Shown here: positions 31,744-35,270 of the stretch, in pieces
Layout: each line of letters begins with the position of its first letter
Numbering within the stretch: position 1 is the first letter of the stretch
Assembly: GCA_903847385.1 (NCBI GenBank)
Contig: CAINDO010000660.1
Span: 1 to 35,270, forward strand
Length of the DNA stretch: 35,270 nucleotides
DNA from: an uncultured Myxococcales bacterium
Lineage (GTDB): Bacteria > Myxococcota_A > Bradymonadia > UBA7976 > UBA1532
Reading direction: 5' to 3'
Made by a program: the position numbers and the translations under genes
The notes under the pieces: model-generated
Told to the model about the DNA's origin: nothing
The model's input: only the letters and a program-made list of their open reading frames with translations
Databases searched by the model: none

Positions 31744-32420
31744 GCGATGCGGCGGTGCCCACCGACCGTCTGCTCGTCGATCAGTGCCTCGCCGGGGACG
31801 CCGACGCCCGGCGCCGGCTGGTCGCCGGGGTGCACGCGTACGTGCGGCAGACCATCGAGCTCGCCGCGGCGCGGTGGGGGGGCGGCCTGGGCCCCGCGGA
31901 CGTGGACGACGCGCTGCAGCAGGCCTTCGTGGTCGTGTTCGCCCAGGACATGCTGATTCTGCGGCGCTGGCGCGGCGATGCGCGCGTGAAGACCTACCTG
32001 GCGCGGGTCGGCGAGCGGGTCGCGCTGCGGCACTTCCGGTCGCTCGCGAGCCACCGCAGCCGGTTCTGCCTGGCCTTCGCGCCCGGCGGTGACCCGGACG
32101 ACCTCTTCGGCGAGGCGGCGCTCGACACGCTGGTGCACGAGGCGCAGGCGCAGGGCCGGCTGGCCTCGACGCCGGACGCCGAGCAGCGGCTGGAGGGCGA
32201 GGCGGCGCTCAACGAGCTGCGCGAGGCCATCCTGGCGCGCCTCTCGGAGAAGGGGCGGGACTACTACCGCTACCTGTTCGTCGACGAGCTCGACATGGCC
32301 GAGATCTGCCGGCTCGAGGACACGAACGCCAACAACGTTTACCAGTGGAAGAACCGGATTCTGCGCGAAGTGGCCGCCGTGCTGAATTCTCGTAAGAACG
32401 GCAACGTGGCGCAGGACTGA
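31740..32420 (+). CDS. ECF-type RNA polymerase sigma factor
   Basis: A 226-residue sigma-70-family protein. Region 2 lies in the first half: VDDALQQAFVVVFAQDMLIL, then RRWRGDARVKTYLARVGER and VALRHFRSLASHRSRF. Region 4-like helices are at the end: LREAILARLSEKGRDYYRYL, DMAEICRLEDTNANNVYQWK and NRILREVAAVL. It is divergent from standard ECF groups, with a long linker (residues about 125-150). Its ATG overlaps the oxidase stop, and the membrane-protein gene starts 7 bp after its stop. By analogy with similar gene orders it probably controls, or is controlled with, the downstream membrane protein and TPR-CHAT gene; that is inference. Confidence 0.8.
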   Translation: MSDAAVPTDRLLVDQCLAGDADARRRLVAGVHAYVRQTIELAAARWGGGLGPADVDDALQQAFVVVFAQDMLILRRWRGDARVKTYLARVGERVALRHFRSLASHRSRFCLAFAPGGDPDDLFGEAALDTLVHEAQAQGRLASTPDAEQRLEGEAALNELREAILARLSEKGRDYYRYLFVDELDMAEICRLEDTNANNVYQWKNRILREVAAVLNSRKNGNVAQD

Positions 32421-32427
32421 ATCTTCG

Positions 32428-33498
32428 ATGGCCTCGCAAACCGATCCCGAAACCGACGAACTGGCCCCCGACGCCGATGCCGACGCGTTGGCCGCCGCCG
32501 AGGCCCTGCTCGGGCGCCTCGAGATCGGCCGGGCCCCCAGCGCGCCCCCCGATGAGCTGGTCCAGGCGATCGATGGCCGGGTCACGGCCGTGGTCTTCGA
32601 CGTCGGGCCGTCGGCGGCCGCAGACTGGCCCGAGGCGACCGTCGTGGACGCCGTGGGGCCCGCATGCACGGGGCTCGCCGTCGCCGATGCGCCGGGCGCG
32701 GACTCTGCCGGGCGGGCGCTGGTGGCCGCGCTGCGTCGCTTGCCCGCCGAGGCCCGGGCCGGCGTCGCCCAGGGGCCCGGTCGCATCTGTGCGCGGGGCG
32801 TGCTGGGCGAGGCGCCGTCGTTGGCCTTCGCCACCTTCGGGCGTCACGGGACTCCGGGGATCTACATCCACGCGGGGGCCCGCAGCTTGGCGGGTGCGCC
32901 CCTGGCGATGGCCGGCGAGGATCTGCGGCTGCCGCGCGCCTCGACTCCGTCGACCACGCCGCGGCGCGTGTGGCCGTGGCTCGCCGCCGGGCTGCTGGCC
33001 GCGGGCGTCACGTTCGCGCTCCTGCCGCAACTGCTCCGCCCGGCGCCGCCCCATGGGGCCCTGGCGTTGTTCGGCGAGCGGGCCCAGGCGAACACCGCCC
33101 GGGGGGACGATCCGGCGCCCGGCGCGCCGCTCACGCTGGCCGAGGGGGACGCCGTGCGCATCCTCGTCACGGCCGAGGTGGGCACGTACGTCACGTTGCT
33201 GGCCTACGACAGCCATGACCGGCTCGCGCTGCCCGATCCGCAGCGGCTGACCAATCAAGCGCGCACGGAGCTCCAGGAACGCTGGGCGCTGGACGCGGAG
33301 CCGGGCACGGAGCAGGTGCTGGCCGTGGTGTCCCGAGCCCCGTGGAACGAGCCCGCCGGGCTCCTCGTCCGCGTGAACGGCCGACCGGGGCTCACGCGCG
33401 CCGAGCGCCTCGACGCGTTCGAGAAGGCGCTCGAGACGGCCATTCCCGAGGGTTTCCGACTCCTGCGCGGCGCCGAGATCCGACACGTTCCGCGATGA
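32428..33498 (+). CDS. Single-pass membrane protein with DUF4384-like outer domain
   Basis: A 356-residue protein. The N-terminal 180 residues are cytosolic, acidic and alanine-rich, with a small alpha/beta-like part (VTAVVFDVGPSAAADWPEAT). One membrane segment, WPWLAAGLLAAGVTFALLP, spans about residues 183-201. The outer part contains LTLAEGDAVRILVTAEVGTY and VTLLAYDSHDRLALPDPQ, the layout of DUF4384-type domains, and ends in a helical tail. A role as an anti-sigma or sensor partner of the adjacent sigma factor is plausible but unproven. Its stop overlaps the next start (ATGA), coupling it to the TPR-CHAT gene. Confidence 0.75.
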   Translation: MASQTDPETDELAPDADADALAAAEALLGRLEIGRAPSAPPDELVQAIDGRVTAVVFDVGPSAAADWPEATVVDAVGPACTGLAVADAPGADSAGRALVAALRRLPAEARAGVAQGPGRICARGVLGEAPSLAFATFGRHGTPGIYIHAGARSLAGAPLAMAGEDLRLPRASTPSTTPRRVWPWLAAGLLAAGVTFALLPQLLRPAPPHGALALFGERAQANTARGDDPAPGAPLTLAEGDAVRILVTAEVGTYVTLLAYDSHDRLALPDPQRLTNQARTELQERWALDAEPGTEQVLAVVSRAPWNEPAGLLVRVNGRPGLTRAERLDAFEKALETAIPEGFRLLRGAEIRHVPR

Positions 33499-35270
33499 GC
33501 GCGCAGACCCGGCGGCTGTGGTCTGGCCTGGCGGGCGCGCTGCTCGCGCTCGTGCTGGCCGCCTGCGAGTCGGACTCGCCCGTGGAGCGGGCCCGGGCCG
33601 CCGAGGCCGCCGGTGACTGGCGGGGCGCGCTGTCGGCCTGGCAGGCCGCGGTGGAGGTCGCCGATCCGGCGGCGAGCCCCGCGGCGGCCCGCCGGGGGCT
33701 CGGGCAGGCGCAGGCCCGCACCGGGGCCCCGCAGGCCCGCGAGAACCTGACGCGCGCGCTCGAGGCGGCGGACGCCGCCGGCGAGGTGATCACGGCCGTC
33801 AGGGCCCGGCAGCAGCTCGCGCGCCTGGCCCTGTGGCAGGGTCGGGCGGACGAGGCGCTGGCGCTGGTCGACCGTGCGCTGGCCGAGGTCGCGCCCACGT
33901 GGCCGCCGACGCTGGAGGTCGAGCTGCGGCTGACCCGGGCCGCGGCGCTCTGGCGGCAGGGCGATCTGGAGGCCGCGGAGGCGCTGTGGACCTCGCTGCG
34001 ACCGCGCGCCGAGGCGCTGGGGGACGACGCGCTGATCGTGCGCGCCACAGAGGGACTGGCCGGCGCGTGGCGGTTCCGGGGTCGGTTCGCCGCCGCCGCG
34101 GGGCTGTGCGAGGCGCTCCTGCCCCGGGCGCGGCGCGGCCCGAACGCCGAAGAGAGATCGCGCACGCTGGCCAACTGCGCAGGCATCCGCGGGGCGGCCG
34201 GGGACTCGCCCGGTGCGCTCTCCCTGGCCGGCGAGGCCGTGGCCGCGGCGGACGCGTCGGGCTCGGCGCGGGCTCAAGTCCACGCGCGCAACGCCCTGGC
34301 GGCGCAGTTGATCGACGCCCGGGCGGCGGACGCCGCGCTGCCCGTGGCCGAGGCCGCCGCCGAGCGGGCCCGCGCCGCCGGCGTGCAGGAGTATCTGGAC
34401 GACGCTCTGCTCTACGTGGCGCTGTCGCAGGAGCGCCTGGGTCGCTTCGACGCCGCCCGGGACACGCTGAAAGCGCTGGCCGGCGTCCCCGAGGCCGCGT
34501 CGGCGCGCACGGCCGAGGCGCACGCGCTGCAGGGTCGCCTGGCGCTGGCGGCGGGCGATGCGGAGGCCGCCATCGCGGCGTTCGGGGCCTCGATCGAAGC
34601 GGTCGAGGCGATGCGCGCCGCCGTGACGCCGCAGCAGTTGCACGACTTCTTCGACCGGGACCGCCGCGCGCCCTACCTGGGGCTGGTCGAGCTGCTCGCG
34701 CAGCGCGGGCACGGCGGGGACTTCGACCGCGCGCTGGACGTCCTGGGGCGCCTGGAGAGCCGGACCTTTCTCGAAGAGCTGCGGCGGTCCGCGGGGGAGG
34801 CGTCCGTGACCCCGACGCCGCCGCCGGCCGAGACCGCCGCCGGTCGAACGCACCTGCCGCCGGACATCGCCGTGCTCTCCTGGCTGCCCCTGACGGACGC
34901 GGTGCTGGTGTTCTGGGCGACCTCGGCGGAGATCCGCGTGGCGCGGGTGGCCATCGCCGGCGCGAAGGTCGAGGCGGACGCGCTGGCCTTCACCGCGTCG
35001 CTCCGGGGGCCCGAGGGGCCCGACACAGCGGCCGCGGCGCGCGTGGAGGCGGCGCTGCTGGCGCCCGTGGCCACAGCGCTGGCGGCCTGGCCCGCGGGGG
35101 CGCCCGTCTGCGTGATCCCGCACGGTCGCCTGCGCGCGCTGCCCGTCGAGGCCCTGCCCGAGGCCGGGCGCCGCCTGCACGCCGCGCACCCGGTCTTCAG
35201 CGCGCCGAGCCTGCCCGCGCTCTCGACTCTCCTGGCGCGCACGCCGCCGAGCGCGCCCGCCGGGGCGCTG
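33495..35270 (+). CDS. TPR-CHAT lipoprotein, cut by the window end
   Basis: 592 codons are visible with no stop; the gene continues past the window. A lipoprotein signal peptide is clear: a basic MSAQTRRLW start, a hydrophobic stretch, and the lipobox LVLAAC with the lipidated Cys near residue 24. Residues about 30-440 are alanine-rich helical pairs of TPR type (AGDWRGALSAWQAAVEVAD, WQGRADEALALVDRALAE). From about residue 457 a CHAT domain begins (DIAVLSWLPLTDAVLVFWA), including VCVIPHGRLRALPVEALP and HPVFSAPSLPAL. The catalytic His and Cys of CHAT, a caspase/separase-fold protease, would lie beyond the window, so activity cannot be judged. Confidence 0.85.
   Translation, partial: MSAQTRRLWSGLAGALLALVLAACESDSPVERARAAEAAGDWRGALSAWQAAVEVADPAASPAAARRGLGQAQARTGAPQARENLTRALEAADAAGEVITAVRARQQLARLALWQGRADEALALVDRALAEVAPTWPPTLEVELRLTRAAALWRQGDLEAAEALWTSLRPRAEALGDDALIVRATEGLAGAWRFRGRFAAAAGLCEALLPRARRGPNAEERSRTLANCAGIRGAAGDSPGALSLAGEAVAAADASGSARAQVHARNALAAQLIDARAADAALPVAEAAAERARAAGVQEYLDDALLYVALSQERLGRFDAARDTLKALAGVPEAASARTAEAHALQGRLALAAGDAEAAIAAFGASIEAVEAMRAAVTPQQLHDFFDRDRRAPYLGLVELLAQRGHGGDFDRALDVLGRLESRTFLEELRRSAGEASVTPTPPPAETAAGRTHLPPDIAVLSWLPLTDAVLVFWATSAEIRVARVAIAGAKVEADALAFTASLRGPEGPDTAAAARVEAALLAPVATALAAWPAGAPVCVIPHGRLRALPVEALPEAGRRLHAAHPVFSAPSLPALSTLLARTPPSAPAGAL

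Overview
This 35.3 kb, very GC-rich window looks like a chromosomal segment of a Myxococcota-type (delta-proteobacterial) or related environmental bacterium. That placement is an inference from GC content, gene content (a second EF-G, an FbaB-type class I aldolase, an ECF sigma / TPR-CHAT cluster) and the number of small immunity-like genes; no rRNA or marker gene was available to test it.

Region 1 (about 190-21,200) is an accessory island. It holds about 25 small genes, all on the plus strand, that look like orphan immunity proteins of polymorphic toxins: SMI1/KNR4 (SUKH) proteins, Imm26-like and Imm30-like proteins, a homologue of the nuclease-colicin (Im9-type) immunity proteins, a DUF4304-like protein, a beta-helix-like protein, a HEAT-like protein and several unnamed families. 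No recognisable toxin is present. The first two thirds consist of single genes separated by 200-850 bp of non-coding DNA. These gaps carry decayed gene fragments and a degenerate repeat of about 60 bp (seven copies recognised, R1-R7). From 15.3 kb the layout changes to tight operons whose genes overlap by 4 bp (15,309-17,689 and 19,824-21,202).

The most striking structure in the island is a four-member paralogous family (5,985; 7,910; 12,301; 15,776). Its members share an almost constant C-terminal third. Their N-terminal and central segments are combined differently in each copy, which looks like module shuffling or gene conversion. Flanking DNA is shared pairwise by different members.

Inside the island lies one minus-strand pair, a zinc-ribbon/NERD nuclease-like gene and a UvrD-like SF1 helicase. 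They are in the same frame and separated by a single TAG codon. Just beyond it a SUKH gene is interrupted by one in-frame TGA. A broken higB-higA toxin-antitoxin module marks the right edge.

Region 2 (about 21,880-35,270) is ordinary chromosomal coding DNA: an alpha/beta hydrolase, a cupin, an NAD(P)-binding NmrA-like protein, EF-G2, a small unknown, a SAM hydrolase/adenosyltransferase (DUF62), a thioredoxin-TPR co-chaperone with a PLGGG repeat, class I fructose-bisphosphate aldolase, a zinc-ribbon/BON/LysM membrane protein, and an FAD-linked oxidase. The oxidase overlaps an ECF-like sigma factor, which is followed by a membrane protein and a TPR-CHAT lipoprotein that runs off the window end.
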